From Pseudomonadota bacterium (lineage in GTDB: Bacteria > Pseudomonadota > Alphaproteobacteria > Rhizobiales > Rhizobiaceae), in assembly GCA_023428515.1 (NCBI GenBank), contig JAEYXI010000208.1:1-9639 (forward strand): DNA of 9,639 bases, in the 5' to 3' direction. How positions within the stretch are numbered: the first letter of the stretch is position 1; the number at the start of each line of letters is the position of its first letter. The notes beneath the pieces were generated by a model, which made no database searches, was not told the origin of the DNA, and saw only the letters and a program-made list of their open reading frames with translations. Positions 8,775-9,639 of this stretch are shown in pieces. The position numbers were made by a program, and so were the translations under genes.

Positions 8775-8821
8775 ATCAAGTCGCTGCCGGTTTGATTCAA
8801 GTCGTTGAATCTATGATTCAA
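8771..8821. repeat. Array of TTGAATC/GATTCAA words with four GANTC sites
   Basis: TTGAATCAA (8771-8779, overlapping the kinase stop), TTGATTCAA (8792-8800), TTGAATC (8805-8811) and GATTCAA (8815-8821) alternate in orientation, so any neighbouring pair can form a hairpin. GATTCAA-GTCG-TTGAATC (8794-8811) makes a 7-bp stem with a 4-base loop. Each word contains GAATC or GATTC, the GANTC target of the CcrM adenine methylase of alphaproteobacteria. Confidence 0.65.
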
Positions 8822-8826
8822 GAGGT

Positions 8827-8868
8827 AGGCCTAACTGATTGTTCAGAAAGAGGAATTCAGTCAGGCCT
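8827..8868 (-). terminator. Hairpin overlapping the stop of the dehydrogenase gene, possible terminator
   Basis: AGGCCTAACTGA (8827-8838) pairs with TCAGTCAGGCCT (8857-8868) over 12 positions. One of them is a G-U wobble on the minus strand and an A-C mismatch on the plus strand. The loop is 18 bases. The stem includes the TGA stop (8861-8863). No T-run follows, so simple intrinsic termination is doubtful, but it sits where the two convergent transcripts must end. Confidence 0.4.
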
Positions 8869-9639
8869 CAAGTCTGGCGGGGAACCCCGGTGCGCGCAGG
8901 TCGGTGCCGGTCGCGTCCTCGAGCAGCTTGACGATCATCGTCGACCAGGCCTCGCCGCCATAGGCCGCCTTGCCCTCCTCGAAGATCGCATTGACGCGCG
9001 TGGCGAGGTCGAGCGGCGCGCCGAACTCCTCGCCCATGGCAAGCGCGAAGCCGAGATCCTTCAGCGCAAGGTCCATGGTGAAGCCGATGTCATAGGAGCC
9101 GTTCAGCACAAGCTGGCTCTCGGTCTCATGCACGAAGCTGGTGCCGGAGGATGCCGCGATCGCGTGGTAGGCCTGGGCGAGGTCGAGCCCACCACGCCTG
9201 GCTAGCATCAACGCCTCGCCGGCGGCGACGAGATGGATGAAGGCCAGCATGTTGGTGATGACCTTGATCACCGCCGCCGAGCCGATCGGACCCATCAGGA
9301 AGCTTTTCGCGCACATCGCCTCGATGGCGGACCGGTGTTTTTCGTAAAGCGCCAGCTCGCCACCGACCAGCGCGGTGATCTTTCCGACTGCTGCGAGATG
9401 CACGCCGCCGGTAACAGGGCATTCCAACGTCTCGACGCCCTTGGCCGCGGCGCGCGCAGCTAGGCGGACTATCTCGTCGCGGCCGTTAGTCGACATCTCG
9501 ATCCATGTGCCGCCTTTCGGCAATCCTTCGAGCAGCCCTTCCGGGCCAGCCAGCACCAGCTCGCTCACGGCGGGCGAGGGCAAGCAGGTGATCGCATTGC
9601 CGGCACGGGCGGCGGCTTCTGCGGGGGAGTGAGCTGAGG
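8861..9639 (-). CDS. NAD(P)-dependent oxidoreductase, 3-hydroxyisobutyrate dehydrogenase family (partial, N-terminus outside window)
   Basis: 258 residues are visible. The frame is open through the window edge at 9639, so the N-terminal Rossmann part with its GxGxxG motif is missing. Visible family motifs are the Pro-rich step before LPSPAVSELVL, IEMST (the substrate-loop motif, usually DMST), CPVTGGVHLA (usually PVSGG), GSAAVIKVITNMLA with the catalytic lysine (codon 9263-9265), and DLALKDLGFALAMGEEFG. The family oxidises beta-hydroxyacids such as 3-hydroxyisobutyrate, tartronate semialdehyde (reverse direction), or threonate. The substrate cannot be assigned from this part. A TTG at 9581-9583 is an internal codon, not the start, since the upstream residues (AHSPAEAAARAGNAITC) continue the family pattern. 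The convergent lipid kinase gene ends 86 bp away, and no functional link between them is apparent. Confidence 0.88.
   Translation of the reverse strand, partial: SAHSPAEAAARAGNAITCLPSPAVSELVLAGPEGLLEGLPKGGTWIEMSTNGRDEIVRLAARAAAKGVETLECPVTGGVHLAAVGKITALVGGELALYEKHRSAIEAMCAKSFLMGPIGSAAVIKVITNMLAFIHLVAAGEALMLARRGGLDLAQAYHAIAASSGTSFVHETESQLVLNGSYDIGFTMDLALKDLGFALAMGEEFGAPLDLATRVNAIFEEGKAAYGGEAWSTMIVKLLEDATGTDLRAPGFPARLEA

Noticed and set aside
7883..9205. 440-codon plus-strand frame across the lipid kinase and dehydrogenase genes
   Set aside because: Shifted-frame shadow of the kinase that then runs antisense through the dehydrogenase; Arg-rich composition and no start signal.

Overview
The window reads as a stretch of high-GC chromosome from an alphaproteobacterium, most likely a member of the Rhizobiales such as Mesorhizobium or a relative. 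This is inferred from codon use (strong G/C at third positions), from a UvrB with long N- and C-terminal extensions of the rhizobial type, and from the DUF3137, DUF1428 and DUF1097 family proteins nearby. I see no tRNA, rRNA, CRISPR array, transposase or phage gene. It looks like ordinary chromosome, with several regulatory or structural DNA features in the gaps.

Layout. Bases 1-181 are the proline/alanine-rich end of a plus-strand gene cut by the window. It converges on two minus-strand genes: a small DUF1428 protein (213-566) and a secreted, cysteine-rich protein carrying an internal duplication (667-1074). A strong hairpin separates the two. Next comes uvrB on the minus strand (1239-4280), the damage-recognition helicase subunit of UvrABC excision repair, 1013 residues long instead of the usual ~670. 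A divergent spacer (4281-4527) with a perfect 12-bp inverted repeat and a second hairpin separates uvrB from a plus-strand DUF1097 membrane protein (4528-5061). After another strong hairpin come two plus-strand genes in likely operon order: a CapA-type metallophosphatase-fold protein (5166-6266) and a DUF3137 membrane protein (6286-7269).

Bases 7270-7826 have no convincing protein gene. They hold several hairpins, one of them a minus-strand terminator candidate, so a minus-strand transcript is possible. A diacylglycerol-kinase-family lipid kinase follows (7827-8774, plus). It converges on a 3-hydroxyisobutyrate-dehydrogenase-family oxidoreductase (8861-9639, minus) whose N-terminal NAD-binding part lies beyond the window. 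The 86-bp spacer between them holds an array of TTGAATC/GATTCAA words with four GANTC sites in about 50 bp.

The genes do not form one pathway. The capA-DUF3137 pair is the only probable operon inside the window. No defence system or new multi-gene system is evident. The best leads are the repeated short motif in the UvrB tail, the duplicated secreted Cys/His/Arg protein, the GANTC array, and the unexplained structured gap at 7270-7826.
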